Source: Halomonas sp. TA22 (GTDB lineage Bacteria; Pseudomonadota; Gammaproteobacteria; Pseudomonadales; Halomonadaceae). From it: a stretch of DNA of 64,000 bases. The stretch is taken from NCBI RefSeq assembly GCF_013009075.1, contig NZ_CP053108.1:2294001-2358000 (forward strand), written 5' to 3'. The translations under genes and the position numbers were made by a program. Positions 25,113 through 34,188 of the stretch are shown here, piece by piece. Below the pieces are notes generated by a model. It worked only from the letters and a program-made list of their open reading frames with translations. It made no database searches and was not told where the DNA came from. Numbering within the stretch: position 1 is the first letter of the stretch; every line of letters begins with the position of its first letter.

Positions 25113-26069
25113 TTACTCGGCTCTCTCCTTCATCACACGCGGATCACGGCCGATGGGGTGCGGCTCGCCGCGCTGGCGAGCCAGTTCGATCTGCTTCTGG
25201 CGCTCACGCGCGGCGGCGCGAGTCTTCTCGGGCAGCGAGTCCCAGCAGTGCGGGCAGCTCACTCCGGGCTGGTAGCGGCCGGACTGCATCTCCTCGGCCG
25301 AGACCGGCATGCGGCAGGCGTGACACTGCTCGAAGTCACCTTCGCTCAGGTCATGCCGCACCGTGACCCGGTTGTCGAACACGAAGCACTCGCCGCGCCA
25401 CAGCGACTGTTCCTCGGGCACCTCCTCGAGATACTTCAGCACCCCACCCTTGAGGTGATAGACCTCCTCGAACCCCTCGCCGAGCATGAAGCTCGAGGCT
25501 TTCTCGCAGCGAATGCCGCCGGTGCAGAACATCGCCACTTTCTTGTGCTTTGCCGGATCGTAGTGCTCGCGAACGTACTTGGGAAATTCGCGAAACGATT
25601 TGGTTTTGGGGTCGATGGCGCCCTCGAAGGAGCCAATGGCCACCTCATAATCGTTACGCGTGTCGATCACCAGCACCTCCGGATCGGAGATGATGTCGTT
25701 CCACTGGCTGGGTTCGACATAGGTGCCGACTCGTTGGTTGGGATCGATGCCATCGACGCCGATGGTCACGATCTCCTTCTTCAGCTTGACCTTGGTGCGG
25801 TAGAAGGGGGGCTCATCGCACAGCGACTCCTTGTGATCGATGTCGACCAGTCGCGGATCGGCTTTGAGCCAGGCGAGCAGGGCATCGATGCCCTCTCGGG
25901 TGCCGGCCACGGTGCCATTGATGCCCTCGTTGGCCAGCAGCAGGGTGCCCTTGACGCCGTTGGCCTGCATCACGTCGAGCAGCGGCTCGCGCAGGGCCTG
26001 GTAATCCTCGAGGGTGACGAACTTGTAGAGTGCCGCGACGACGATGCGCGGTGTATCGATAGTGCCCAT
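25113..26069 (-). CDS. trhO: tRNA uridine(34) hydroxylase, rhodanese-type
   Basis: Makes 5-hydroxyuridine at the wobble position of tRNA, a prephenate-independent route to cmo5U. The 318 residues contain the acylphosphatase-like start ([37 protein letters not shown]), [20 protein letters not shown], a rhodanese domain ([20 protein letters not shown]) with catalytic Cys in [29 protein letters not shown], and a C-terminal Cys-rich zinc-type segment (CHACRMPV ... [10 protein letters not shown]). This order is that of YceA/TrhO. ATG 26069 behind GGAG is used; the open frame reaches 26096. It converges with the enolase-family gene. Confidence 0.93.
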   Translation of the reverse strand: MGTIDTPRIVVAALYKFVTLEDYQALREPLLDVMQANGVKGTLLLANEGINGTVAGTREGIDALLAWLKADPRLVDIDHKESLCDEPPFYRTKVKLKKEIVTIGVDGIDPNQRVGTYVEPSQWNDIISDPEVLVIDTRNDYEVAIGSFEGAIDPKTKSFREFPKYVREHYDPAKHKKVAMFCTGGIRCEKASSFMLGEGFEEVYHLKGGVLKYLEEVPEEQSLWRGECFVFDNRVTVRHDLSEGDFEQCHACRMPVSAEEMQSGRYQPGVSCPHCWDSLPEKTRAAARERQKQIELARQRGEPHPIGRDPRVMKERAE

Positions 26070-26165
26070 GCTCGCTCCAGGTAGTCGTCCTCGCAAAGGA
26101 CGGACCGGGTATGTGAAGCGGCATATTCTACGTCACGGGCGGCTATGCTGCAGCCCTTGACGACA

Positions 26166-26189
26166 AGGCCCCGCGCATTGGCGGGGCCT
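26166..26189. terminator. Possible weak terminator hairpin downstream of serA
   Basis: AGGCCCCGC and GCGGGGCCT form a perfect nine-base stem with loop GCATTG, 28 bases beyond the serA stop. On the serA strand no long U-run follows, so termination would be inefficient or Rho-assisted. Confidence 0.45.
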
Positions 26190-26216
26190 ATCGGTCAAAC
26201 GAATCGAGGCGAGGTT

Positions 26217-27467
26217 TCAATCCTGGAAGTTGGTCTCGGAGTAGAGCGTGCGCAGGCGCAGGGTGTGCTCGACTTGCTTGAGCGTGTCCAACGCCTGGGG
26301 GCCGTAGGCCTTATCGACATCGATCACCACGTAGCCGACCTTCTCGTTGGTCTGCAGGTACTGGCCGGAGATGTTGATGCCGTTCTCGGATAGCACGCGG
26401 TTGATCTCGGATAGCACGCCTGGCACGTTCTCGTGGATGTGCAGCAGACGGTGCTTGTCCGGGTGCGCGGGCAGCGCCACTTCGGGAAAGTTGACCGAGG
26501 TGACCGTGGTGCCGTTGTCGGAGTAGGTGATCAGCTTCTCGGAGACCTCGATGCCGATGTTCTCCTGGGCTTCCAGTGTCGAGCCACCCACATGAGGCGT
26601 CAGGATGACGTTCTCGAGGCCGCGCAGCGGGCTCTCGAACTCCTCGTCGTTGCCCTTGGGCTCGACCGGGAAGACGTCGATCGCCGCACCCAGCAGCTTG
26701 CCGCTCTTGAGCGCCTCGGCCAGTGCTTCGATCACCACCACGCTGCCGCGGGAGGCGTTGATCAGAATGCCGCCCTGCTTCATCAGCGCGATCTGTTCGG
26801 CACCGATCATCCAGCGCGTGGAGGGCAGCTCTGGTACATGCAGGCTGACCACGTCGGCACGTGCCAACAGCTCCTCGAGGCTCGCCACCTGGCGGGCATT
26901 GCCCATGCCAAGCTTGGTGACCACATCGTAGAAGATCACGTCCAGACCAAGGGATTCGGCGAGCACCGACAGCTGGGCGCCGATGCTGCCGTAGCCGACG
27001 ATACCCAGCGTCTTGCCACGCGCCTCGTGGGAGTTCTTGGCCGACTTCAGCCAGCCGCCCTGGTGGGCGCGGGCGCTCTTCTCGGGGATGCCACGCAGCA
27101 GCATGATCGCCTCGGCCAGCACCAGCTCCGCCACCGAACGAGTATTGGAGTAGGGGGCATTGAAGACCGGAATGCCGCGGGTGAGGGCAGCATTGAGGTC
27201 GACCTGGTTGGTGCCGATACAGAAGCAGCCCACCGCCGTCAGCTTTTCGGCGGCGTCGAAGACGCGTTGGGTCAGCTGAGTACGGGAGCGGATACCGAGA
27301 AAGTGAACATCACGAATCTTGTCGATCAGTGTGGCTTCGTCAAGCGATGTCGGTAGATGCTCGATATTGGTGTAACCCGCGTTCAGCAAGTTGTCCACCG
27401 CGCTCTGGTGGACGCCCTCAAGCAGCAGGATCTTGATCTTGCTCTTGTCCAGGGACGTTTTGGCCAT
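26217..27467 (-). CDS. serA: D-3-phosphoglycerate dehydrogenase
   Basis: First enzyme of serine synthesis; oxidises 3-phosphoglycerate to 3-phosphohydroxypyruvate. The 416-residue protein has the NAD Rossmann motif GIVGYGSIG (155-163), catalytic R240 (NASRGSVV), E269 (FPVEP) and H292 (LTPHVGGST). It ends in a C-terminal ACT domain (HRLLHIHENVPGVLSEINRVLSENGINISGQYLQTNEKVGYVVIDVD) that mediates serine feedback in E. coli-type enzymes. Length matches E. coli SerA. Transcribed alone on the minus strand, divergent from xseB. Confidence 0.96.
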   Translation of the reverse strand: MAKTSLDKSKIKILLLEGVHQSAVDNLLNAGYTNIEHLPTSLDEATLIDKIRDVHFLGIRSRTQLTQRVFDAAEKLTAVGCFCIGTNQVDLNAALTRGIPVFNAPYSNTRSVAELVLAEAIMLLRGIPEKSARAHQGGWLKSAKNSHEARGKTLGIVGYGSIGAQLSVLAESLGLDVIFYDVVTKLGMGNARQVASLEELLARADVVSLHVPELPSTRWMIGAEQIALMKQGGILINASRGSVVVIEALAEALKSGKLLGAAIDVFPVEPKGNDEEFESPLRGLENVILTPHVGGSTLEAQENIGIEVSEKLITYSDNGTTVTSVNFPEVALPAHPDKHRLLHIHENVPGVLSEINRVLSENGINISGQYLQTNEKVGYVVIDVDKAYGPQALDTLKQVEHTLRLRTLYSETNFQD

Positions 27468-27781
27468 GGTCGAATCAACCCTTCCGGCGGCTGGTGCCGC
27501 TTGCGATCAGTATATTGGTTAGCCTGTCGGCCCGCCCTCCCGTGGTGGTCGGGCATGGCATGCAACAGGGGCACTATCCTAGCACAGCGGGGCCTCGGCT
27601 CGGCCGCATGGCAAGATGAAAATGCACGTGGCTGATAGTGAATGCCATGCATGTCGCCGCGATATCGCCAAGAGGCAGACGACCACCGGGGGGGAGCGTG
27701 TATACTCTGCTATCTATTTCGATTTGTCCGGGCACGGTGGCCAAGGAAGCCTGCCCGCATCGATAAGCGAGAAGAGGTGTC
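27468..27781. other. Divergent serA/xseB intergenic region
   Basis: This 314-base stretch has no gene. It carries the two promoters: TATACT at 27701-27706 reading toward xseB and, on the minus strand, TATACT complementary to 27509-27514 reading toward serA. Neither has a good -35 element. No further structure is evident. Confidence 0.35.
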
Positions 27782-28051
27782 ATGCCAGACAAGCCCCTTG
27801 ACAAGCCCACGGCGCGGCAGGATTTCGCCGCGACGCTCGATCATCTGGAGTCGCTGGTGGCCCGCCTCGAGTCCGGCGAGCTCTCCCTTGAAGAGTCGCT
27901 CTCCGCCTTCGAGCAGGGCGTGCGCCTGACCCGTGATGCCCAGCAACGCCTCGACGATGCCGAACTCAAGGTGCGGCGTTTGATCGAGCAGCCTGACGGC
28001 ACGCTGCAGGAGGCGCCTTTTGATACGCCTGATGAGGAGATGCGCGGGTGA
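27782..28051 (+). CDS. xseB: Exodeoxyribonuclease VII small subunit
   Basis: 89-residue helical subunit of ExoVII, which degrades single-stranded DNA to oligonucleotides together with XseA (not in the window). The family core [56 protein letters not shown] is complete. AAGAGG precedes ATG 27782. It overlaps the ispA GTG by four bases, and the order xseB-ispA-dxs is the one found in E. coli and many gammaproteobacteria. Confidence 0.95.
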   Translation: MPDKPLDKPTARQDFAATLDHLESLVARLESGELSLEESLSAFEQGVRLTRDAQQRLDDAELKVRRLIEQPDGTLQEAPFDTPDEEMRG

Positions 28052-28938
28052 TCACCGAGACGCAACCGCTGGTCGAGCGGCTGGCCGGCGATCGTGCCCG
28101 TGTAGATGCCCGGCTCGAGGCACTGCTTTCGGCAGACGAGGCGGTCTCGCCGGCGCTTGAGGCGGCCATGCGCTACAGCGTGCTGGGCGGCGGAAAGCGC
28201 CTGCGTCCGGTGCTGGTGTATGCCGCCGGGCGCGCCCTTGGCGCGTCGGAGGCGATGCTGGACGGCCCGGCCGCGGCCATCGAGCTGATCCACGCCTACT
28301 CGCTGGTCCATGACGACCTGCCGGCGATGGATGACGACGACCTGCGCCGGGGCCAACCCACCGTGCACAAGGCGCATGGTGAAGCCAATGCGATACTCGC
28401 CGGCGATGCCCTGCAGGTACTGGCCTTCGAGGCGCTGGCCGGGACCGAGCACCCGCGGCTTGCTGCGCTGGTCCGTACTCTCGCCCAGGCCTCGGGCCGG
28501 CGGGGCATGGTGGGAGGTCAGGCACTCGACCTCGCCGCCGTGGGCGTTCACCCCGATGCCGACGCGCTGATGCGCATGCACCACTACAAGACCGGCGCGC
28601 TGATTTGCGCCGCGCTGCGCTTGGGCGGGCTGATCGCCGTCGACGAGAGCGATCCGGGCCTGGCAGCGCTGGAGCGCTACGGCCTGGCGATCGGCCTGGC
28701 CTTCCAGATACAGGATGACATCCTCGACGTGACTGGCGACACCGCCACCCTAGGCAAGACCTCCGGCGCCGACGCGGCGCGCGACAAGCCGACCTATCCG
28801 GCCCTGCTTGGCCTGGAGGGCGCCCGCGCCAAGGCCCGCGAGCTGCTCGACGACGCGCTGGCGGCGATCGCGCCGCTGGGTGAGCGCGGCATGCCGCTGG
28901 CCGACCTGGCTCGATACATGATCGAGCGCGACCATTGA
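28048..28938 (+). CDS. ispA: Farnesyl diphosphate synthase (geranyltranstransferase)
   Basis: Prenyltransferase adding isopentenyl units to make farnesyl diphosphate for quinones and undecaprenyl carriers. In 296 residues: [15 protein letters not shown] (47-61), the first Asp-rich motif [10 protein letters not shown] (89-98) followed by [25 protein letters not shown], and the second motif [13 protein letters not shown]. Two intervening residues in the first motif (DDxxxxD) mark the bacterial short-chain type. The start is the GTG overlapping the xseB stop (GTGA). Dxs, feeding the same pathway, follows after 16 bases. Confidence 0.95.
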   Translation: MITETQPLVERLAGDRARVDARLEALLSADEAVSPALEAAMRYSVLGGGKRLRPVLVYAAGRALGASEAMLDGPAAAIELIHAYSLVHDDLPAMDDDDLRRGQPTVHKAHGEANAILAGDALQVLAFEALAGTEHPRLAALVRTLAQASGRRGMVGGQALDLAAVGVHPDADALMRMHHYKTGALICAALRLGGLIAVDESDPGLAALERYGLAIGLAFQIQDDILDVTGDTATLGKTSGADAARDKPTYPALLGLEGARAKARELLDDALAAIAPLGERGMPLADLARYMIERDH

Positions 28939-28954
28939 GACGACCGATATCCCC

Positions 28955-30862
28955 ATGAAGCTGTTCGACGAAATTCCCGCCGAGCGTCCGGCCACGCCGC
29001 TGCTCGACACGCTGGATACCCCCGTGGCGCTGCGGGCCATGACCCCGTCCCAGCTGCGGCAGGTGGCCGATGAACTGCGCGCCTACCTGCTCTATAGCGT
29101 GGGTTGCAGTGGCGGTCATTTTGGCGCCGGGCTCGGTGTCGTGGAGCTTACCGTGGCGCTTCACCATGCGCTGGAGACACCCTACGACCGTGTCGTCTGG
29201 GACGTGGGGCACCAGGCCTATCCGCACAAGATCCTGACCGGTCGACGCGAGGCGATGCCGCGCATTCGCCAGTATGGCGGGTTGGCGGCGTTCCCGCGCC
29301 GCGCCGAATCGGAGTACGACACCTTCGGTGTGGGGCATTCCAGCACGTCGATCTCGGCGGCGCTGGGCATGGCGCTCGCCGCCCGCGCACGCGGCGAGAA
29401 GCGACGTGTCTGCGCGGTGATCGGTGACGGTGCGCTCACCGCCGGAATGGCCTTCGAGGCGCTGGCGCATGCCGGGCACGTCGATGCCAATCTGCTGGTG
29501 GTGCTCAACGACAACGAGATGTCGATCTCCGAGAATGTCGGCGGCATCGCCAGCTATCTGGCACGTATCCTCACCAGCAAGCCCTACACCGCGATGCGCG
29601 AGAACAGCAAGCGCGTGCTCTCGCATCTGCCCGGTGCACTTGAGCTCGCCAAGCGCACCGAAGAGCACGTCAAGGGCATGGTCAGCCCGGCCACGCTGTT
29701 CGAGGAGATGGGCTTCAACTATATCGGCCCGATCGACGGTCATGACCTGGCGGAGCTGGCCCATACGCTGCGCAACATGCGCGATCTGGAGGGCCCCCAG
29801 TTCCTGCATGTCAGGACCCGCAAGGGACGCGGCTTCCAGCCCGCCGAGGCCGATCCCATTGGCTACCACGCCATCACCAAGTTGGAGAAGAGCGTCGAGC
29901 CGCCGCCGGTCCCAAGCAGTCCCGCGCCGAAGAGACCCAAGTACTGCAACGTGTTCGGCGACTGGCTGTGCGACATGGCAGCCGTCGATCCGCGGCTGAT
30001 CGGCATCACCCCGGCGATGCGTGAAGGCTCGGACCTGATCCGCTTCTCGCTCGAGTATCCGGAACGCTACTACGATGTGGCGATTGCCGAGCAGCATGCT
30101 GTCACGCTTGCCGCCGGCATGGCTTGCGAGGCGATGAAGCCGGTGGTGGCGATCTACTCCACCTTCCTGCAGCGTGGCTACGACCAGCTGATCCACGATG
30201 TGGCAGTGCAGAACCTCGATGTCACCTTCGCCATCGACCGTGCCGGCCTGGTCGGCGAGGATGGCCCTACCCATCACGGCAGCATGGACCTCTCCTTCCT
30301 GCGCTGCATTCCCGGCATGGTGATCCTGGCACCGGCCGACGAGGCCGAATGTCGCGCCATGCTGTCGGCGGCCTACCATCACCCGGGGCCGGCGGCGGTC
30401 CGCTATCCGCGCGGCAGCGGACCGGGCGTGACGATACCCGAGCATCTCGAGCCGCTTGAGATCGGCAAGGCCGAGGAGCGGCGCAAGGGCAGTAGGGTGG
30501 CGCTGCTCGCTTTCGGCAGCCTCAACACGGCAGCAGCCGAGGTTGCCAAGCGGCTCGATGCCACGCACATCAACATGCGCTCGATAAAACCGCTTGATCG
30601 AGGGGTGATTATTGCCGCGGCGGGCGAGCATGAGCTGCTGGTCACCCTGGAGGAGAACGTGATCGCCGGTGGTGCCGGAAGTGCGGTCAACGAGCTATTG
30701 GCAAGCGAAGGCGTACAGGCGCGAGTGCTCAACCTGGGCTTGCCGGATGCTTTTGTCGAGCATGGCAAGCCACAAGAGTTGCTCGAGGAGTGCGGATTGA
30801 CGACCGAAGGGATCGTCAAGGCCATCGAGCAGCGGTTCGCCGCATCAAGGGGCATCTCCTAA
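28955..30862 (+). CDS. dxs: 1-deoxy-D-xylulose-5-phosphate synthase
   Basis: Thiamine-diphosphate enzyme at the head of the methylerythritol phosphate pathway, condensing pyruvate and glyceraldehyde 3-phosphate. The 635 residues show [38 protein letters not shown] with the conserved His, the ThDP-metal motif [18 protein letters not shown]...[42 protein letters not shown] with the catalytic Glu, [32 protein letters not shown] and a C-terminal transketolase domain. Length is standard. Last gene of xseB-ispA-dxs; GTTGCGC/GCGCAAC after its stop is a stem without a U-run. Confidence 0.97.
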   Translation: MKLFDEIPAERPATPLLDTLDTPVALRAMTPSQLRQVADELRAYLLYSVGCSGGHFGAGLGVVELTVALHHALETPYDRVVWDVGHQAYPHKILTGRREAMPRIRQYGGLAAFPRRAESEYDTFGVGHSSTSISAALGMALAARARGEKRRVCAVIGDGALTAGMAFEALAHAGHVDANLLVVLNDNEMSISENVGGIASYLARILTSKPYTAMRENSKRVLSHLPGALELAKRTEEHVKGMVSPATLFEEMGFNYIGPIDGHDLAELAHTLRNMRDLEGPQFLHVRTRKGRGFQPAEADPIGYHAITKLEKSVEPPPVPSSPAPKRPKYCNVFGDWLCDMAAVDPRLIGITPAMREGSDLIRFSLEYPERYYDVAIAEQHAVTLAAGMACEAMKPVVAIYSTFLQRGYDQLIHDVAVQNLDVTFAIDRAGLVGEDGPTHHGSMDLSFLRCIPGMVILAPADEAECRAMLSAAYHHPGPAAVRYPRGSGPGVTIPEHLEPLEIGKAEERRKGSRVALLAFGSLNTAAAEVAKRLDATHINMRSIKPLDRGVIIAAAGEHELLVTLEENVIAGGAGSAVNELLASEGVQARVLNLGLPDAFVEHGKPQELLEECGLTTEGIVKAIEQRFAASRGIS

Positions 30863-31248
30863 TGTTGCGCTGCAATGGCGCAACAGGGCGAAAGAAGACT
30901 TCATTTGGTGCGTCGTTACTCGCCATCGAGGGCTTCTTTTCCAGCCGAATTGGCCTGATTTTAAATTAAGACATTGTTTTTTAAAGGAAGAAAAAAAAGC
31001 GGCACGATTTTCGTAAGGGTATAGACGTAGGTCAGGAGGAGAATCGGACAGTGTACTCCTCGTCATGGCCTGACCCCTTTTCAACGTCGCACCCCATCGG
31101 GTCGCGATATACCGAGTGAGCTGGCGTGCTCCCCTAGTCCCCTTCGGGGGGCTTTTTTTTGTCCGAAAATTGTCAGGAGTTCCCCTGCGCAGCCTGGCGG
31201 TGTAGGGTCGAGTCAACGAGGTCACTTCTACGGTGGCGGTGCCATGGC
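30863..31248. other. Gene-free region with a structured, amtB-derived 3' part
   Basis: After dxs comes a stem (GTTGCGC with GCGCAAC, 30864-30884), an AT-rich stretch, then GGTCAGG paired with CCTGACC (about 31030-31077) enclosing AGGAG/CTCCT, and finally a segment matching the end of amtB plus its terminator (see 31062-31160). No protein-coding frame is convincing. The last 88 bases before the transporter at 31249 hold its leader; no strong ribosome binding site is seen there. Confidence 0.5.
31062..31160 (+). repeat. Decayed second copy of the amtB 3' end and terminator
   Basis: From GGCCT at about 31068 to the T-run at 31153-31160 this segment aligns with the complement of 58678-58585. TTCAACGTCGCA, the codons before the amtB stop, is shared exactly; about ten bases over the stop differ; then 31102-31152 matches 48 of 51 positions, including the hairpin CCCCTTCGGGG. 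The stem and eight Ts should still terminate transcription of the dxs operon. The coding part is not open. Best read as a remnant of a duplicated ammonium-transporter tail, or a dispersed terminator repeat. Confidence 0.7.
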
Positions 31249-32598
31249 ATGACGATCCTCCTTCCTCGCTTGTTCAATGTACGTCGCGAAGAGCTCCCTT
31301 CGGTGCTGCTCGCGGTGCTGTTCTTCTTCTGCGTACTGACTGCCCTGATGGTGCTGCGGCCAGCCCGCGAAGCGCTTGGCCTGCGAGGGGGCATCGATGC
31401 GGTACGCTGGCTGTTCATGGGCACTGCGCTGGTCACGCTGATGATCAACCCTTTGTTTGGCTTACTGGTCAGTCGCCTGCCGCGCATGCGCTTCATCACC
31501 GCCACCTATGCGTTCTTCTCTTTCACGCTACTCGCCTTCTACCTGACCATGACACTTACGCCGGAGGTGATCGGCATCACTACCGGCCAGCTGTTCTATG
31601 TCTGGTTCAGTGTCTTCAACCTGTTTGTGACCATGGTGTTCTGGGCACTGATGGCGGATCGCTTCTCGCTGGAGCAGGGCAAGCGCTTCTTTGGACTGAT
31701 CGCGGTGGGAGGAACCTGTGGCGCCATCTTCGGCCCCTGGCTCGCTTCACGACTGGCCACTCCCCTGGGCACGCCCGCCTTGCTGCTGATATCCATCGGC
31801 TTTCTGTTGCTGGCACTGGGAGCCGCCTGGGGCATCGCTCGGCTGCAGCCGTTGCATCCGCGGCAGGGCACCGGCACCCATGCCACGTCCATCGTCGATG
31901 AGCGCGAACTCATCGGCGGCAGTGCCTGGGAAGGGCTGCGTGCGGTCTTCCGCTCGCGCTACCTGCTCGGCATCGCGGCCTATGTGGTCATTCTTGCCAT
32001 CATGGCTACCTTTCTCTATTTCACCCGATTGCAGATGGTCGCCGCCCTGGGCGAGGATCTGGACCTGAGAACCACGATGTTCGCGCGCATCGATCTGATC
32101 ACGCAGGTCGCGACATTGGTGATGCAGGCCCTGGTGGCCGGCCACGTGATGAAGCGGGCCGGGGTGTCGGTCACGCTGGCGCTGCTGCCGCTCACGGCGG
32201 CACTTGGCTTCATAGGCCTCGCGATTGTCGGATCGCTGGCAGCACTGATCGTCTTCGAAGCAGCCTTTCGTGCCGTGCAGCGTGCGCTGATGCGCCCGGC
32301 ACGCGAGACGCTCTACACGGTCACCAGCCGCGAGGACAAGTACAAGTCGAAGGCCTTTATCGATACCTTCATCTATCGCGGCGGAGACGTGGTGGGCGCG
32401 CAGCTGGAAGGGATGCTGGGCCGGCTGGGCATGGGACTTGCCGCCGTGGCCAGTGTTGCCGTGCCATTGGCACTGGCATGGGCAGCCCTCGCCCTCTGGC
32501 TCGGCCGCACGCAGCAGCGTATCGCCCTGGCGCCACCGGAGAGTGCCGAAATCGGCACTGACGCCATCAACCCTAGCAGACAGCGGAGTGCGCCATGA
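31249..32598 (+). CDS. MFS-type transporter resembling NTP/NDP exchange (ATP/ADP translocase-like) proteins
   Basis: 449-residue inner-membrane protein with about 12 helices. The N-terminal pattern ELPSVLLAVLFFFCVLTALMVLRPAREALGLRGG and LFYVWFSVFNLFVTMVFWALMADRFSLEQGKRFFGLIAVGGTCGAIFGPWLAS, with ALMRPARETLYTVTSREDKYKSKAFIDTFIYRGGDVVGAQL in the second half, is typical of bacterial proteins grouped with Npt1/Npt2 nucleotide transporters in the MFS superfamily. Free-living species have many such paralogues with no known substrate, so nucleotide transport should not be assumed. ATG 31249 is used because upstream codons fall in the leader. The aldo/keto reductase start overlaps its stop by four bases. 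Confidence 0.75.
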   Translation: MTILLPRLFNVRREELPSVLLAVLFFFCVLTALMVLRPAREALGLRGGIDAVRWLFMGTALVTLMINPLFGLLVSRLPRMRFITATYAFFSFTLLAFYLTMTLTPEVIGITTGQLFYVWFSVFNLFVTMVFWALMADRFSLEQGKRFFGLIAVGGTCGAIFGPWLASRLATPLGTPALLLISIGFLLLALGAAWGIARLQPLHPRQGTGTHATSIVDERELIGGSAWEGLRAVFRSRYLLGIAAYVVILAIMATFLYFTRLQMVAALGEDLDLRTTMFARIDLITQVATLVMQALVAGHVMKRAGVSVTLALLPLTAALGFIGLAIVGSLAALIVFEAAFRAVQRALMRPARETLYTVTSREDKYKSKAFIDTFIYRGGDVVGAQLEGMLGRLGMGLAAVASVAVPLALAWAALALWLGRTQQRIALAPPESAEIGTDAINPSRQRSAP

Positions 32599-33539
32599 TC
32601 TCTCGTCGTGATTACCTGAAACTCAGCCTGGCCGCAGGTGCCGCGCTGGCCATCAATCCCGCGCTGTCATGGGCCGAGGAGCGTGAGCTTGGCCTGATCA
32701 CTCGCGCCATTCCCTCGTCTGGCGAACGTCTTCCCGTGGTGGGGCTTGGCAGTTCCGCCACTTTTGCCGATGTGGCGCGAAGCGAGGATGTCGCGGCGCT
32801 GCGCGAGGTGTTCCAGGCAATGGTCGACAACGGCGGCCGGCTCTTCGATACCGCTCCCGGCTATGGGGCCTCCGAGGAGGCGGCCGGTGAGATCGCCGAT
32901 GAACTCGGTATCACCGATACGCTGTTCTGGGCCACCAAGCTCAATGTCGCCGGGCGCGATGGCGGGAGTGCCGATCCATACGAGGCTCGGGCGCAGATCG
33001 AAGCCTCCTTCGCACGGTTGAAGAAACCCACACTCGATCTGATTCAGGTTCACAACCTAGGCGATGTGCCGACTCAGCTCGGCCTTCTCAAGGAGCTGCG
33101 TGACGCGGGACGGGTGCGCTACATTGGCGTGACGACCACCTTCCCACGCCAGTACGACGAGCTCGAGCAGATCATGCAGCACGAGCCTCTCGACTTCATC
33201 GGCGTCGATTACGCCATCGACAACCTAGCCATGGAGGAGCGCATCCTGCCGCTCGCCCAGGAACGGGGTATCGGTGTGCTGGTCTATGCCCCCTTCGGGC
33301 GCACACGGTTATGGGAGCGCGTGAGCGGACACGAGGTGCCGGAATGGGCAGCACAGTTCGATGCTCACTCCTGGGCCCAGTTCTTCCTGAAATTCGTCAT
33401 AGCGCATCCCGCCGTTACCGTGGCAACGCCCGCCACCAGCCGCACCCGCCACATGATCGACAACATGGGGGCAGCCCTTGGCGACTTGCCGGACGAGGCG
33501 ATGCGCAGGCGGATGATTGCCCATATAGAGAGCCTGTAA
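32595..33539 (+). CDS. Aldo/keto reductase with a Tat-type signal peptide
   Basis: 314 residues. The N-terminus MISRRDYLKLSLAAGAALA with a twin-arginine (RRDYLKL) and cleavage near SWAEE indicates folded export by the Tat system. The barrel carries VVGLGSSATFADVA, DNGGRLFDTAPGYGASEEAAGE with the catalytic Asp and Tyr, LFWATKLNV with Lys, DLIQVHNLGD with His, GRVRYIGVTTTFPRQYDEL and VAFTVATPATSRTRHMIDN-like cofactor end. A periplasmic aldo/keto reductase would need bound cofactor carried through Tat; the family exists but its role is unclear. It overlaps the transporter gene by four bases, so they are cotranscribed. Confidence 0.87.
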   Translation: MISRRDYLKLSLAAGAALAINPALSWAEERELGLITRAIPSSGERLPVVGLGSSATFADVARSEDVAALREVFQAMVDNGGRLFDTAPGYGASEEAAGEIADELGITDTLFWATKLNVAGRDGGSADPYEARAQIEASFARLKKPTLDLIQVHNLGDVPTQLGLLKELRDAGRVRYIGVTTTFPRQYDELEQIMQHEPLDFIGVDYAIDNLAMEERILPLAQERGIGVLVYAPFGRTRLWERVSGHEVPEWAAQFDAHSWAQFFLKFVIAHPAVTVATPATSRTRHMIDNMGAALGDLPDEAMRRRMIAHIESL

Positions 33540-33568
33540 TTGCCTCTGTCGAGACAGTAGGGTCATCC

Positions 33569-33593
33569 CATTATCACCATGGCGGTGATAATG
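33569..33593. repeat. Perfect 10-bp hairpin after the aldo/keto reductase gene
   Basis: CATTATCACC and GGTGATAATG pair perfectly around ATGGC, 29 bases past the stop. No U-run follows directly; a clear terminator stands 15 bases further on. It could be an additional RNA stem or a protein-binding palindrome. Confidence 0.45.
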
Positions 33594-33601
33594 AGTATTA
33601 C

Positions 33602-33643
33602 AAAAAAAAGGCCGCCTCCAGTGTCGCAAGCGGCCTCTTTTAT
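33602..33643. terminator. Bidirectional Rho-independent terminator
   Basis: A-run, GGCCGC, 14-base loop region, GCGGCC, then TCTTTT. It lies between the convergent aldo/keto reductase gene and the acidic secreted protein gene and can serve both. Confidence 0.75.
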
Positions 33644-33688
33644 CGATCAATCAACTGTCGTTAATGGATAGTTGGTTTTGAGATCACA

Positions 33689-34027
33689 TCACGTATTGTC
33701 GTCTTCCTCGAACCAATTGTCGTCGTCATCGCCGTTGTCGTCCCAATCGATATCGTCGGCATCGCCGCCGCCGCGGCGCTCGGCCCCGCCTGTGGGACTC
33801 CCCGCACCGGCATCGGCTCCACCCGCTTGTGAGCTGCCGCCACTGGCAGTATCGGAGCCCGTCTCGGTACCCAAGGTGCCGGCACCCTGGGACTCGTTTT
33901 CCTGGGTCTCGATCTGCTGATCGTCCCGGTCGGTATCGTTGTCATCGGCAAAAGCCAAGGGGCTTGCCAACAATCCGAAAGAGAGACCGAGAACGGCGAG
34001 CTTATTATAAAGATCGTTATTCAACAT
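33689..34027 (-). CDS. Secreted, extremely acidic low-complexity protein of unknown function
   Basis: 112 residues with no recognised domain. MLNNDLYNKLAVLGLSFGLLASPLAFA is a signal peptide cut after AFA. The mature part is almost wholly Asp, Glu, Gly, Ser, Thr and Gln: DDNDTDRDDQQIETQE, then TGSDTASGGSSQAGGADAGAG, then a terminal DIDWDDNGDDDDNWFEEDDN. It has no Cys or Lys after cleavage. This suits a disordered, metal- or salt-interacting periplasmic or exported protein of a halophile (inference). ATG 34027 is chosen for the GGAGGTG upstream; an in-frame ATG at 34042 lacks one. Single gene, terminator on its 3' side. Confidence 0.75.
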   Translation of the reverse strand: MLNNDLYNKLAVLGLSFGLLASPLAFADDNDTDRDDQQIETQENESQGAGTLGTETGSDTASGGSSQAGGADAGAGSPTGGAERRGGGDADDIDWDDNGDDDDNWFEEDDNT

Positions 34028-34188
34028 GGCGTGCACCTCCATTTGCGGAAATCGAATAAGCGACGCATCTAAAACAGGCCAGCAGTACGGCTTCAGGATG
34101 CGTTATTACACTGTAGAAGGTCTTATCGAGAGCACCAGCCAGTGATACGGTTGTTCGATCCAACATGATGGCGCCAGGAGATCTGTCG

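Noticed and set aside
28052-30631. 859-codon minus-strand open frame opposite ispA and dxs
   Set aside because: It is a high-GC antisense shadow; the + strand carries complete ispA and dxs with all motifs.
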